Positions 10,946 through 19,809 of a stretch of DNA of 64,000 bases are shown one piece after another; positions within the stretch are counted from its first letter, which is position 1; each line of letters opens with the position of its first letter. Under the pieces are notes generated by a model. It had not been told where the DNA came from. It saw only the letters and a program-made list of their open reading frames with translations, and made no database searches. The stretch is from Lutimaribacter saemankumensis. GTDB lineage: Bacteria > Pseudomonadota > Alphaproteobacteria > Rhodobacterales > Rhodobacteraceae. A program made the translations under genes and the position numbers. The stretch lies in the NCBI RefSeq assembly GCF_900100005.1, contig NZ_FNEB01000001.1, positions 620,001 through 684,000 of the forward strand, read 5' to 3'.

Positions 10946-11725
10946 TCAGAGTCCCAGCGCCTCGCGCACCTGATCGAGCAGAGCCTTGAGCGCGTCGGGA
11001 TTTTCCTGCGCTTTCTCGAGGCCGGACTTGAGCAAGCCCTTCTGCATGTCGTTGATCGACGAGTTGTCGATCAGCTCCGCCACCTTGTCCATGTCGAAGC
11101 CGTCGACCGTCAGCAGTTCGTCTGGATTGGTCGCGGCGGTGTTCGCTGCGGTGTCTGCGGCGGTTTCGGTCCCGGTGCCCGACTGCTCGGACATATCGGT
11201 CGTATCACCGGTCGTTTCGGTGGCCGTATCGACCGCGCCGGTGGCGGCATCGACGGTCGCCTCGGCGGTGTCCTTTGCGGCCTCGGCAGCATCGCTGGCT
11301 GCGCTTTCCGCGTTATCGGCCATGGACCCGGCCGCACCGGCGGCAGAGTCCATCGCCTCTTCCGCGGCCTCTTTGGCGCTTTCGACGGCCTCGGTTGCGG
11401 TTTCGACGGCCGACTGGGCGGCATCGCTGGCCGCCTCGGCCGCTGTTTCGGCAGTATCCTGCGCGGCTGAGGCCGCCTCTTCGGCGGCTGATGTCACCGT
11501 ATCCACCGCGTCCTGCGCGCTCTCGCTGGCCGACTCGGCCGTTTCTTCGGCGGCTTCCTCGGTTGCGGCCGCGGCGTTTTCGGCGGCTTCTTCAGTGGCT
11601 TCGGCTGCCTCCGAGGCGGTTTCCTCTGCAGTTCCGACCGCTTCTTCAGCCGTCTGGCCGGTGACATAGAGATAGCCGGCCACCGCGACGATGGCCGCCA
11701 ACACGATCCAGGTCACGTTTTTCAT
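10946..11725 (-). CDS. Membrane-anchored Ala/Glu/Thr-rich repeat protein
   Basis: I do not recognise a named family. The 259-residue protein has an N-terminal helix (about residues 4-20), then about 170 residues made almost only of Ala, Glu, Thr, Ser and Asp in loose 10-12-residue periods of the AAEAAEE or AESA type, then a more complex 55-residue tail from about 200 (TVDGFDMDKVAELI). The middle should form long amphipathic helices like LEA or apolipoprotein-type proteins. The tail looks like a small helical domain. It diverges from infC. A role in envelope or stress protection is only a guess. Confidence 0.7.
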   Translation of the reverse strand: MKNVTWIVLAAIVAVAGYLYVTGQTAEEAVGTAEETASEAAEATEEAAENAAAATEEAAEETAESASESAQDAVDTVTSAAEEAASAAQDTAETAAEAASDAAQSAVETATEAVESAKEAAEEAMDSAAGAAGSMADNAESAASDAAEAAKDTAEATVDAATGAVDTATETTGDTTDMSEQSGTGTETAADTAANTAATNPDELLTVDGFDMDKVAELIDNSSINDMQKGLLKSGLEKAQENPDALKALLDQVREALGL

Positions 11726-11802
11726 ATCACTTCTCCCGTTTACAAAGGCGGTTCCTCGCCTTGCTCGTTACACGGGTGACAGATGTCGTCGGCAACCGAA
11801 AG

Positions 11803-11856
11803 CTGCAAGGGGAAACCCTGCGAAATCGGCTCATATCAGCCGATTGCCGCTTGCAG
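11803..11856 (+). promoter_or_regulatory. Structured leader candidate upstream of infC
   Basis: Three pairings are visible. Hairpin 1 is GGG (11809-11811), a GAAA loop and CCC, extended by GCA/TGC around a bulged A. Hairpin 2 has perfect arms AATCGGCT (11824-11831) and AGCCGATT (11838-11845). An outer stem CTGCAAG (11803-11809) / CTTGCAG (11850-11856) would enclose both but competes with the base of hairpin 1. The element ends 67 bases before the infC start. Alternative folding suggests a regulatory leader. Confidence 0.5.
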
Positions 11857-11923
11857 AGAACCTCGGCCACAGCTACTTTCCGGTTTCGAAAAAGCCGTAT
11901 GAACAACCGAAAGGATCGTCACC

Positions 11924-12469
11924 ATAGCCCGCAGACCCCATAACGCGCCGCCCACCCGCGACACCGGCCCCCGCGTCAACGACCGGATCCGGGCCCCCGA
12001 AATCCGCCTTATCGGCGCAGAAGGCGAAAATGTCGGCGTTGTCACCCCCGCCCGTGGCATGGAACTTGCCGAAGAGGCCGGGCTCGACCTTGTCGAGATT
12101 TCACCCAACGCCACGCCGCCCGTGTGCAAGATCATGGATTACGGCAAGTTCAAGTACGAACAGCAAAAGCGGGAATCCGAGGCGCGCAAGAAGCAGAAGG
12201 TGATCGAGGTGAAGGAGGTGAAGTTCCGCCCCAACACCGACACCCATGACTATGACGTCAAGATGCGCAACGTGGTGCGGTTCCTTGAAAACGGCGACAA
12301 GGTGAAAGTCACCTTGCGGTTCCGCGGCCGCGAAATGGCCCACCAGAACCTGGGCCGGGAATTGCTGGAACGCGTGGCCGAGGACGTCAAGGAAATCGGC
12401 AAGATCGAAAACATGCCGAAGATGGAAGGCCGGCAGATGATCATGATGATCGGCCCGGTGACGAAATAA
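11924..12469 (+). CDS. infC: Translation initiation factor IF-3 (AUA start)
   Basis: IF-3 binds the 30S subunit and proofreads initiation codon selection. The 181-residue product starts (f)[10 protein letters not shown] and contains the conserved [15 protein letters not shown] and the C-terminal domain through [11 protein letters not shown]. No ATG, GTG or TTG occurs in frame between the upstream stop (11900-11902) and an internal ATG at 12059, which would delete about 45 conserved residues. ATA at 11924 is preceded by AAAGGA with 8-base spacing and matches the usual N-terminus. A non-canonical start is known for infC in E. coli (AUU), where it lets IF-3 limit its own translation. ATC 11915 is a less likely alternative. 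Confidence 0.9.
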   Translation: MARRPHNAPPTRDTGPRVNDRIRAPEIRLIGAEGENVGVVTPARGMELAEEAGLDLVEISPNATPPVCKIMDYGKFKYEQQKRESEARKKQKVIEVKEVKFRPNTDTHDYDVKMRNVVRFLENGDKVKVTLRFRGREMAHQNLGRELLERVAEDVKEIGKIENMPKMEGRQMIMMIGPVTK

Positions 12470-12488
12470 CGCCCAAGTAAGCCCTATA

Positions 12489-12515
12489 CGCCCCGCCCTT
12501 TCGGCGGGGCGTTTT
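12489..12515 (+). terminator. infC terminator
   Basis: CGCCCCGCC (12489-12497) pairs perfectly with GGCGGGGCG (12503-12511), followed by TTTT. It lies 20 bases after the infC stop. Confidence 0.88.
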
Positions 12516-12532
12516 CGTTGCAAGACTGCAGC

Positions 12533-13126
12533 ATGTGGGAAGAGCGGTTCAAGACGCCAGACTATGTGTTCGGCACGGAACCCGCACAGTCCCTGCGCGA
12601 CCACCAATCCTGTCTTTCACAGGGCAAGACCGCGCTTTCCGTTGCCGATGTCGAAGGGCGCAATTCGGTGTTCATGGCGCAATGCGGGATGGACGTGACC
12701 GCGCTCGAATTTGCCCCCTCAGCCATCGCCAAGGCACGAAAACTGGCCTCGTCGCGCGGCGTGACGGTCGACTTCCGTCAGACAGACGTTCTGGCCCATG
12801 ACTGGCCCGACACATACGACATCGTCGTCGGGATCTTTATCCAGTTCGTCGGGCCGGACGACCGCCGCCGGCTTTTCGATGGAATGAAGCGCAGCGTAAA
12901 GCAGGGCGGGCTGATCATGCTGCATGGCTACACGCCACGCCAGCTGGAATATGGCACCGGCGGGCTACCCTTTGCCTAAAACATGTACACCGAAGTGGTG
13001 TTGCGCGGGCTTTTCCCTGGCTGGGAGGTGCTGGAACTGCGCGCCTATGACCGCGAGGTTCAGGAGGGGCGCGGCCATTCCGGCATGTCGGCGCTGATCG
13101 ATTTCATCGCGCGCAAGCCCGGCTGA
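12533..13126 (+). pseudogene. Class I SAM methyltransferase interrupted by an in-frame TAA
   Basis: The reading frame starts MWEERFKTPDYVFGTEPAQSL and shows a methyltransferase core with ALSVADVEGRNSVFMA as the (degenerate) SAM loop and LEFAPSAIAKA after strand 2. TAA at 12977-12979 stops it after 148 residues. The same frame then continues for 48 codons, NMYTEVVLRGLFPGWEVLEL to IDFIARKPG, and ends at TGA 13126. In relatives the residue at the stop is typically glutamate (...AENMYTE), so one GAA-to-TAA change explains the break. The truncated product would lack the last strands of the fold. An upstream in-frame ATG at 12518 is possible. Either a recent pseudogene or a sequencing error. Confidence 0.75.
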
Positions 13127-13152
13127 TTATTCGCATCATACGCCACAACGAA

Positions 13153-13178
13153 AAGGCCCCGGAACGATCCGGGGCCTT
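13153..13178. terminator. Terminator downstream of coxM
   Basis: AAGGCCCCGGA (13153-13163) pairs perfectly with TCCGGGGCCTT (13168-13178) around an ACGA loop. It separates coxM on the minus strand from the convergent methyltransferase remnant. Confidence 0.85.
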
Positions 13179-13203
13179 CCACGCTGTTCCAGGCTGTCGC
13201 CGG

Positions 13204-13995
13204 TCAGCCGGCGGCATCGACCGCGCGTCGGGTCATGACGGCGACGAGATGCGCGCGATACGCGCCCGAGCCGTGCAGGTCCGAAATCATGCCGTCCGCA
13301 GGTACGCTCAACCCGTCGAGCGCCCCGGCCGAGAAGTTCGACGACAATGCCGCCTCGGCCTCGGACCAGCGGAAGACGCCGCTTTCCGACGCACCCGTCA
13401 CCGCCACGCGCACACCGTCTGCATATTTCGCAACGAACACACCGACCAACGCAAAGCGCGAGGCAGGCTGCTCGAACTTCATGTAGGCGGCCTTTTCGGG
13501 CACGGGGAACCGCACCTCGGTGACGATCTCGCCCTCGTCCAGCGCGGTGGTGAACATGCCCTGGAAATAATCGTCGGCCGCGATCTCGCGTGCGTTGGTG
13601 ACGATGGTCGCGCCCGATCCCAGCGCCGCCGCCGGGTAGCACGCCGCCGGGTCGTTATTGGCAAGGCTGCCGCCGATCGTGCCACGGTTGCGCACTGCCG
13701 GGTCGCCGATATGCGCGGCAAGTTCGGCCAGCGCCGGATAATCGCCCGCCGCTTCCGCCGCGACCACCGCATGCGGCGTCGCACCGCCGATGCAGACCGC
13801 GCCATCGTCGGCCTTGCACACGCCCTGCATCTCGGAGATGCCGGTCAGGCTGACCAGTTTCGACGGCATCGCAAGGCGCTGTTTGAGCGTCGGGATAAGC
13901 GTCTGACCGCCGCCCAGCGCCTGTGCGTCCTCGTCCTTGAGGGCCGCCACCGCGTCGGCAATGCTGCCGGGTTTCTCGAAATCGAATGCGTACAT
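13204..13995 (-). CDS. coxM: Form II CO-dehydrogenase-type FAD subunit (medium)
   Basis: This 263-residue subunit carries FAD in molybdenum hydroxylases of the xanthine oxidase family and passes electrons from the iron-sulfur subunit to an acceptor. The FAD motifs GGGQTLIPTLK and TIGGSLANNDPA are present. I chose ATG 13995 because an AGGAACGACAGGA stretch precedes it and the product starts MYAFDFEKP; the frame stays open 7 codons upstream. It is the last gene of the order S-L-M, which is typical of form II clusters. Confidence 0.9.
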   Translation of the reverse strand: MYAFDFEKPGSIADAVAALKDEDAQALGGGQTLIPTLKQRLAMPSKLVSLTGISEMQGVCKADDGAVCIGGATPHAVVAAEAAGDYPALAELAAHIGDPAVRNRGTIGGSLANNDPAACYPAAALGSGATIVTNAREIAADDYFQGMFTTALDEGEIVTEVRFPVPEKAAYMKFEQPASRFALVGVFVAKYADGVRVAVTGASESGVFRWSEAEAALSSNFSAGALDGLSVPADGMISDLHGSGAYRAHLVAVMTRRAVDAAG

Positions 13996-14033
13996 TCCTG
14001 TCGTTCCTTTCTGCAAGGGCGGATCGTCCCGCC

Positions 14034-14085
14034 TTCATCTTGCTCAAAATACTCCGGGGGTCCGGGGGCTGGCCCCCGGTCCCGG
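14034..14085 (+). repeat. Dispersed intergenic repeat, copy B
   Basis: This copy lies in the 97-base coxL-coxM gap. TCATCTTGCTCAAAATACTC is followed by CGGGGG and a hairpin with arms CCGGGGGC (14062-14069) and GCCCCCGG (14072-14079). The A-rich box diverges slightly from copies A, C, E and F and resembles copy D. Confidence 0.65.
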
Positions 14086-14092
14086 TCTCAGA

Positions 14093-16456
14093 TCAGCCGT
14101 TCATCGCCGCCCAGACGCGCGACGGCGACAGGGGCATATCGATATGGGTCACGTCCTTGCCGGCGCGCTGCAGCGCGTCGACCACCGCATTGACCACGGC
14201 GGGGGGCGAGCCGATGGCCCCTGCCTCGCCACAGCCCTTCACGCCCAGCGGGTTGTGTGTGCAGGGCGTCTGGCACGAGTGATCGACCTGGAAGAACGGC
14301 ACGTCCTCGGCACGCGGCATCGCGTAGTCCATGTACGAACCGGTCAGAAGCTGGCCGTTTTCGTCATAGGCCGCCCCTTCCAGAAGCGCCTGGCCGATTC
14401 CCTGCGCCAAACCGCCATGGACCTGCCCGGTGACGATCATCGGGTTCACCACGTTGCCGAAATCGTCCGCCGCCGCGAACCGTTCGATCGTGACGCGACC
14501 GGTATCGGGGTCAAGCTCGACCTCGCAGGCATAGGCGCCGGCCGGGTAGGTGAAGTTGGACGGGTCGTAGAACGCCGTTTCCTCAAGCCCCGGTTCGATC
14601 TCTTCCAGGGGGTAGTTATGCGGCACATACGCGGCCAGCGTCACATCCCCCCAGGCAACCGACTTGTCGGTGCCCGCGACGCTGAAGGCGCCGTCCTTCA
14701 GTTCGATATCCGCCTCGGACGCCTCCAGCAGGTGGGCTGCGATCTTCTTGGCCTTGTTGATGATCTTTTCGGTCGCCCGCACCATGGCCGAGCCACCGAC
14801 GGCCAAGGAACGCGAGCCATAGGTGCCCATGCCCATCGGCGTGTTGGCGGTGTCGCCATGCACGATATCGACCATCGATTCATCGATGCCCAGCATCTCG
14901 GCGATGACCTGCGGGAAGGCGGTTTCATGCCCCTGCCCGTGGCTGTGGCTGCCCGTCATCACGCTGATCGAGCCGGTGGCGTTCACGCGCACCGTGGCGC
15001 TTTCGTAAAGGCCCGCCCGCGCGCCCAGCTGCCCCACGAGGTTCGACGGCGCGATGCCGCAGGCCTCGATGTAGCAGTTGACGCCAAGACCGCGCAGCTT
15101 TCCGCGCTTTTTCGATTCTTCGGCCCGCGCGTCAAAGCCTTCGCGGTCGATCATCTCAAGCAGCTTGTCCATCGTGGCGTTGTAGTCGCCAGTGTCGTAT
15201 TCCACCGCCACCGGAGTGGCATAGGGGAATTCGGTGACGAAGTTCTGCCGGCGCAGCTCCACGGGGTCGACGCCAAGTTCACGCGCTGCCTTGTCGATCA
15301 CGCGCTCAAGCTGATACGTCGCCTCGGGCCGCCCGGCGCCGCGATAGGCATCGACCGGCACGGTGTTGGTGAAGACCGCCTTCACGTTCACGTAGATCAG
15401 CGGCGTCTTGTAGTTGCCGGCCATCAGCGTGCCATGCAGCCATGTCGGCACCGACGGCGCGAAGGTCGACAGATACGCACCCATGTTGGCGTAAGTCTCG
15501 GTGCGCAGGGCGGTAAAGTTGTTGTCCGCATCGAGCGCCAGTTCGATCTTGGTGACGTGGTCGCGGCCATGCGCGTCAGACATGAACGCCTCCGAGCGGC
15601 TGGCCGTCCACTTGACCGGACGCGCCAGTTGACGCGCCGCGAAGGTGCAGAACGCCTCTTCGGCATAGTGGAAGATCTTGGTGCCGAAACCGCCGCCCAC
15701 ATCGGGGGCGACCACGCGCAGCTTGTGCTCGGGGATGCCCAGCACGAATGCGCCCATCAGCAGCCGGATCACATGCGGGTTCTGGCTGGTGGTATAAAGC
15801 GTCGATTCGTCGGTTGCGCGGCTGTAGTCGCCCACCGCCACGCGCGGTTCCATCGGGTTGGCGATAAGCCGGTTGTTCACCAGCTCCAGCGTGGTCACAT
15901 GCGCGGCCTTGCCGAACGCCTCTTCGACGGCGGCCTTGTTCTCTTCGACAAAGCCCCAATCGTAGCAGAGGTTGTTCTTGAGATCGTCATGCACCTTGGG
16001 CGCACCGTCCTGCAGTGCCGCCTTCATGTCGACGACGGCCGGCAGTTCCTCGATATCGACCTCGATCGCCTCGGCGGCGTCGCGGGCCTGTTCGGGCGTG
16101 TCGGCGACGACTGCGGCGATCGGGTCGCCCACATGCCGCACCTTGCCCTGCGCCAGCACGGGATGTGCCGGTTCCTGCATCGGCTCGCCGTGGCGGTCGG
16201 TCACCTGCCAACCGCAGGGCAGACCGCCCACGCCTTCGAAATCGGCGCCGGTAAAGATGCGCACGACACCCGGCATGCCTTCGGCCGCCGATGTGTCCAC
16301 GCTGTTGATCTTTCCATGCGCCACGTCCGAGCGCAGGAAATGCACATAGGCCTGGCCGTAGATGTTGATGTCGTCGGTATAGTTTCCGGCCCCGGTCAGG
16401 AACCGTACGTCTTCGCGCCGCTTCGGGCTGGCGCCGATGCCATGATCTTTCGGCAT
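14093..16456 (-). CDS. coxL: Form II CO-dehydrogenase-type molybdopterin subunit (large)
   Basis: This 787-residue catalytic subunit binds the Mo-molybdopterin cytosine dinucleotide cofactor. The active-site loop reads AYRGAGR at 370-376, the form II signature, instead of the AYXCSFR of proven CO dehydrogenases, so the selenylated or thiolated cysteine needed for the Cu-Mo CO site is missing. The general base glutamate of the family is E744 in GCGEAGAIG. The product starts [20 protein letters not shown] after a GGGAGG-like site. CO is possible but unproven; another small aldehyde or aromatic substrate is equally likely. Confidence 0.92.
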   Translation of the reverse strand: MPKDHGIGASPKRREDVRFLTGAGNYTDDINIYGQAYVHFLRSDVAHGKINSVDTSAAEGMPGVVRIFTGADFEGVGGLPCGWQVTDRHGEPMQEPAHPVLAQGKVRHVGDPIAAVVADTPEQARDAAEAIEVDIEELPAVVDMKAALQDGAPKVHDDLKNNLCYDWGFVEENKAAVEEAFGKAAHVTTLELVNNRLIANPMEPRVAVGDYSRATDESTLYTTSQNPHVIRLLMGAFVLGIPEHKLRVVAPDVGGGFGTKIFHYAEEAFCTFAARQLARPVKWTASRSEAFMSDAHGRDHVTKIELALDADNNFTALRTETYANMGAYLSTFAPSVPTWLHGTLMAGNYKTPLIYVNVKAVFTNTVPVDAYRGAGRPEATYQLERVIDKAARELGVDPVELRRQNFVTEFPYATPVAVEYDTGDYNATMDKLLEMIDREGFDARAEESKKRGKLRGLGVNCYIEACGIAPSNLVGQLGARAGLYESATVRVNATGSISVMTGSHSHGQGHETAFPQVIAEMLGIDESMVDIVHGDTANTPMGMGTYGSRSLAVGGSAMVRATEKIINKAKKIAAHLLEASEADIELKDGAFSVAGTDKSVAWGDVTLAAYVPHNYPLEEIEPGLEETAFYDPSNFTYPAGAYACEVELDPDTGRVTIERFAAADDFGNVVNPMIVTGQVHGGLAQGIGQALLEGAAYDENGQLLTGSYMDYAMPRAEDVPFFQVDHSCQTPCTHNPLGVKGCGEAGAIGSPPAVVNAVVDALQRAGKDVTHIDMPLSPSRVWAAMNG

Positions 16457-16481
16457 GTTATTATCCTCCCTGAAATACCAG

Positions 16482-16539
16482 GCGCTCACCGGGCCTTGCG
16501 GCCCTTTTCGCGAAAAGGCCCCGCAGGGCCGATGAGCGC
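16482..16539. repeat. Long imperfect palindrome between coxS and coxL (family 2 hairpin)
   Basis: Arms GCGCTCA (16482-16488) and TGAGCGC (16533-16539) enclose a nearly continuous stem with GGGCCTTGCGG on one side, CCGCAGGGCC on the other, and TTTTCG/CGAAAA at the centre. It fills most of the 90-base intercistronic gap. The same pattern is found between pyrC and pyrE (30178-30218). Confidence 0.7.
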
Positions 16540-16546
16540 GCGCATG

Positions 16547-17032
16547 TTATTCTGCCGCGATGACACCGACATCCTGACCGGACGCCGCCATGATCGCCTT
16601 GACAATATTGTGATAGCCGGTGCAGCGGCAGATATTGCCCTCGAGGTATTCGCGCACCTCGGTTTCGGTGGGCTTGGGATTCTCGGACAGCAAAGCGGCA
16701 GCCGACATCACCATACCCGGTGTGCAGAAACCGCACTGAAGCCCGTGATGGTCCTGGAACGCCTGCTGGATCGTGTTCAGCGATCCATCCGCGCCTGCCA
16801 TGCCTTCGATCGTGACGACTTCGGCGCCGTCCGCTTCGGCGGCCAGCATCGTGCAGGCCTTTACTGCCTTGCCGTTCACATGCACCACGCAAGCCCCGCA
16901 CTGGCTGGTGTCGCAGCCCACATGGGTGCCCGTTAGCCGAAGGTTTTCCCGCAGGAACTGCACCAGCAGGGTGCGGCCTTCGACATCGCCGGACGCGGCT
17001 TTGCCATTCACCGTCATGGTGACCTTGGTCAT
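16547..17032 (-). CDS. coxS: Form II CO-dehydrogenase-type [2Fe-2S] subunit (small)
   Basis: This 161-residue electron-transfer subunit carries two [2Fe-2S] clusters. The ferredoxin-type cysteines are C40, C45, C48 and C60 (CDTSQCGAC). The second, helical domain holds C100, C103, C135 and C137 (CGFCTPG and CRCTGY). ATG 17032 follows GGGAGG with good spacing; the frame is open 5 codons further. It heads the S-L-M order and is 120 bases downstream of the molybdopterin-binding protein gene. Confidence 0.94.
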   Translation of the reverse strand: MTKVTMTVNGKAASGDVEGRTLLVQFLRENLRLTGTHVGCDTSQCGACVVHVNGKAVKACTMLAAEADGAEVVTIEGMAGADGSLNTIQQAFQDHHGLQCGFCTPGMVMSAAALLSENPKPTETEVREYLEGNICRCTGYHNIVKAIMAASGQDVGVIAAE

Positions 17033-17152
17033 TGAGGATCCTCCCAAATCTCTATGTTGTCGGTTGGGTCGAGTTAATCATGCTGTCCTGCGGTTGAGAA
17101 CAGGAAATTTCGGATTGACGGTTTTTGCGGCAAACGCCCGCAAAGCGCGGAC

Positions 17153-18157
17153 TCAGGTGCCTGTCGCGCGGCGCGGGCGCGGGCGCGTGGGCATTTCCTT
17201 GAGAAGCCCACCCACACCCATGGCCGCGATGTCCGCATCGCTGACGGCCAACCCGCACAAAACGCGCTCCAACACCCAGTCGGCACCGTTGAGCGCCGGG
17301 CTGCGCGCGCATCCGGGCAGGCCGATGACCGGACGGCCATCGCCCATTTGCCCGATGAACAGCAGGTTGCCCGGATCGACGGGCATGCCAAACCGCGTGA
17401 CCGCGCCGCCCGCCCGCCGCACGGCCGATGGCGCCACGTCCGCCACATCCGATGTGGCCGAGCCCGTCAGGATCAATACCGCCTGCCCTTCGGCTGCCGA
17501 AACCGCGGCCGACAGCGCGTGTTCGTCGTGGTCCACGATCACGCGCGGGGTCAGGCGCGCGCCCAGGCGGGCCAGCCGGTCGGCGGTTGCGCGGCGGCCC
17601 TTGTCGGGCATGGTGCCGGTGCCGACGCGGGTTTCGATCAGCGTGGCCGTTTCGATTACCGGCGGGATCAGCGAAAGGGCCGAGCGCGCAGCGTCGCATG
17701 CCTGATCCAGTTGCCCCTTCGGCACCGCGTAGGAAATGATCTTGACCGTGCCGACCATCGCGCCCTCGATCACGCGCCGCAACGGCGGCAACGTGGCCAG
17801 CGTGATCATCGGGTCGACCGTGTTGATCGCATTCACCGCCGCGGCGTCCACCCGCAACAGACCCGGCCCGCCCGCGATCAGGTTGACACGCCCCGCACCC
17901 GCACCCGACAGGCGCAACCCCTGCGCCGCCGGATCGGGCACCAGCGCTTCGGCCAGCGCGCGGGCGGCGTCATCCTCGGGCACGTCGCCGGGATCGAGCC
18001 GCGCCACGATCACCTTGCCGATCCCGGCCGTCCGCAGCCGCGCGACATCGTCGTGCGTCAGTACCCGGCCCTTGGCGAGCTTGCCGCCCGGCAGCTTCAG
18101 CGAATGGGCCAGCACCGCGCCTTGCGCGTGATCCAGTTCGACCGGGCCAAATCTCAT
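17153..18157 (-). CDS. Molybdopterin-binding (MoeA/MogA-like) protein of the cox cluster
   Basis: The 334-residue protein has the MoaB/Mog-type molybdopterin-binding fold in its C-terminal half ([19 protein letters not shown], then [25 protein letters not shown]). The N-terminal part ([20 protein letters not shown]) is like proteins that in relatives precede a MobA-like cytidylyltransferase. That transferase domain is absent here, so the enzyme that makes the cytosine dinucleotide form must be elsewhere. Its start overlaps the xdhC stop by 4 bases, which points to joint work in maturing the Mo cofactor for CoxL. Confidence 0.8.
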   Translation of the reverse strand: MRFGPVELDHAQGAVLAHSLKLPGGKLAKGRVLTHDDVARLRTAGIGKVIVARLDPGDVPEDDAARALAEALVPDPAAQGLRLSGAGAGRVNLIAGGPGLLRVDAAAVNAINTVDPMITLATLPPLRRVIEGAMVGTVKIISYAVPKGQLDQACDAARSALSLIPPVIETATLIETRVGTGTMPDKGRRATADRLARLGARLTPRVIVDHDEHALSAAVSAAEGQAVLILTGSATSDVADVAPSAVRRAGGAVTRFGMPVDPGNLLFIGQMGDGRPVIGLPGCARSPALNGADWVLERVLCGLAVSDADIAAMGVGGLLKEMPTRPRPRRATGT

Positions 18158-19113
18158 GCGCCGCGCCTCAGCACCTGTGTAATCTCGGCCATGATCGACA
18201 CGGCGATCTCGCCGGGATTGGCTGCGCCGATATCAAGACCGACGGGACCGTGAATCCGCGCGATTTCGGCCTCGGCAAACCCGGCTTCGGTCAGCCGCTC
18301 GACGCGCTTGGCATGGGTCCGGGTCGAGCCCAACGCCCCGATATAGAAAACGTCCGAGCGCAGCGCCTCGGTCAGTGCCGGATCGTCCAGCTTGGGATCG
18401 TGCGTCAGCAGCACCAATGCGGTGCGCGCATCGAGCCCGAAGGCACGCACGCCCTCGTCGGGCCATTCGTTGACGATGGTTTCGCCGGGGAACCGCTCTT
18501 GCGAGCCGAAGGTTTCGCGCGGGTCGATCAGCACCGGGTCATACCCCGCGACCCGCGCGATGGGCACCAGCGCCTGCGCGATATGCACCGCACCCACGAT
18601 CAGCATGCGCAAAGGCGGGTTGTGTATGGTGACGAAAACCCTCTCGTCCTCTTCAAAGCCGGACCGGTCCATGCGGAAACGTTCGGCATAGCCGTCATGC
18701 ACGATCCGGCGGGCGCCCTCCTCCAGATCGGCCTCGACCGCAACGGCCTGGCGATTGGCGCGCGCCTCGACCAATTCGGCCAGCACGTCTTCGGGCAGGA
18801 CACTGCCCACCGGCTCGACCAGCACGCGGATGGTGCCGCCACAGGCCAGTCCAACGGCAAAGGCATCGTCGTCGCTGACCCCGAATTCCAGCAGCCGGTG
18901 CTTGCCGTCATCCAGCGCTTCGAGTGCCTCGACGATCACCGCGCCTTCGACACAGCCGCCCGACACGCTGCCCTGGATTTCGCCCAGGCCTGAAACGACA
19001 AGCTGACTGCCGACCCGGCGCGGCGCGCTGCCCCAGGTCTGCACCACGGTGCAGAGCGCGGCCCCCTTGCCGGCACGATGCCAATCCAGCGCGATTTCCG
19101 GTATGCGATCCAT
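18154..19113 (-). CDS. xdhC: XdhC/CoxF-family molybdenum hydroxylase maturation factor
   Basis: Proteins of this family bind the Mo cofactor, promote its sulfuration and help insert it into the apoenzyme. The 319-residue sequence has the N-terminal XdhC/CoxI domain (GAALCTVVQTWGSAPRRVGS, then GSVSGGCVEGAV) and a C-terminal Rossmann domain (LLTHDPKLDDPAL; YIGALGSTRTHAKR). I chose ATG 19113 because GGGAGG lies just upstream. It leads the maturation-structural block xdhC, molybdopterin-binding protein, coxS, coxL, coxM. Confidence 0.9.
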   Translation of the reverse strand: MDRIPEIALDWHRAGKGAALCTVVQTWGSAPRRVGSQLVVSGLGEIQGSVSGGCVEGAVIVEALEALDDGKHRLLEFGVSDDDAFAVGLACGGTIRVLVEPVGSVLPEDVLAELVEARANRQAVAVEADLEEGARRIVHDGYAERFRMDRSGFEEDERVFVTIHNPPLRMLIVGAVHIAQALVPIARVAGYDPVLIDPRETFGSQERFPGETIVNEWPDEGVRAFGLDARTALVLLTHDPKLDDPALTEALRSDVFYIGALGSTRTHAKRVERLTEAGFAEAEIARIHGPVGLDIGAANPGEIAVSIMAEITQVLRRGA

Positions 19114-19156
19114 CAAGCGGTCCTCCCTGCTCCGGCTCACGATGTGATGTTGCCAG

Positions 19157-19187
19157 AAAAAAGCGGCCACCCCAAGGGGATGGCCGC
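19157..19187 (-). terminator. Rho-independent terminator after the YeeE/YedE pair
   Basis: On the minus strand GCGGCCATCCCC is followed by a TT loop and GGGGTGGCCGC, then TTTTTT. The hairpin separates the transporter genes from xdhC, so the cox genes downstream probably have their own promoter. Confidence 0.88.
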
Positions 19188-19212
19188 GTGTTTCGCGTGA
19201 GTGGTTCCGGCT

Positions 19213-19806
19213 TTATTCGGCCGGCATGTCCGCCATGCGGCCTTCGCCGCTCAGACGCTCGGGCAGGACGAACGCCACGGCGATGAATCCAAGGCCCAGA
19301 ACGATCCCCAGGATATCGCCCTGCATCGCCCAGATACCGTCGAATTTCGACCCCGGCACCGTGCCCAGCGTGACCTTGCCGCCGGCAATGTCGTTCAGCA
19401 GGCCGCTGGCTTTCCACATCGGGTAGGTCGCCATGTAGGCCGCCGCGCCCAGAAGGCCGCCGGCGATGAAAAAGAGCGCGTCCTTGCGCCCGGATGCCGC
19501 GGCGCACACGCCGGTGCCGGGGCAATAGCCCGACGCGGCCCACCCGGCCCCCAGCAGCAGACCGCCGATGAACACGCCGACATAGGCCGCCTTGACGCTC
19601 ATGTGGCCCACATCGACGATGCCCGCCATCTGCCCCGCGAACATCAGGACCGATCCGGTACCGATGGCCAGCAGGATCGTCTTCATCAGGTGCAGGTGCT
19701 TGAGCGCCAGCATCTTGCCGATCCAGTTGGGGTCGGTCGCGCCGATCCGGTCAAGCACCGCGCCGAAGGCGGCGCCGATTACGATTGCGAGAATGATCGA
19801 GGTCAT
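19213..19806 (-). CDS. YeeE/YedE-family sulfur transport protein, second half-unit
   Basis: This inner-membrane protein of 197 residues has about five helices and the cysteine motif ASGYCPGTGVCAAASGR (C94, C101), characteristic of the thiosulfate/sulfane-sulfur channel family (TsuA/YeeE, PmpA/B). The family often occurs as two half-size genes; this is the partner of the gene 3 bases upstream. Members move thiosulfate or a related reduced sulfur (or in some selenium-using bacteria, probably selenium) compound. Its place inside a cox locus is unusual. Confidence 0.87.
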   Translation of the reverse strand: MTSIILAIVIGAAFGAVLDRIGATDPNWIGKMLALKHLHLMKTILLAIGTGSVLMFAGQMAGIVDVGHMSVKAAYVGVFIGGLLLGAGWAASGYCPGTGVCAAASGRKDALFFIAGGLLGAAAYMATYPMWKASGLLNDIAGGKVTLGTVPGSKFDGIWAMQGDILGIVLGLGFIAVAFVLPERLSGEGRMADMPAE

Positions 19807-19809
19807 GGA

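Noticed and set aside
10986-11669. A plus-strand frame rich in Ser, Ala and Val opposite the repeat-rich protein.
   Set aside because: Low-complexity sequence on one strand produces low complexity on the other. The minus-strand reading has a membrane anchor and an ordered C-terminus, so it is preferred.
14093-16456. Calling coxL a proven carbon monoxide dehydrogenase.
   Set aside because: The active-site loop is AYRGAGR (form II) and not AYXCSFR (form I). Gene order S-L-M is also that of form II. CO oxidation should not be assumed.
13937-16936. A 999-codon open frame on the plus strand opposite coxL and coxS.
   Set aside because: It is antisense to three well-identified molybdenum hydroxylase genes, with no recognisable domain or ribosome site.
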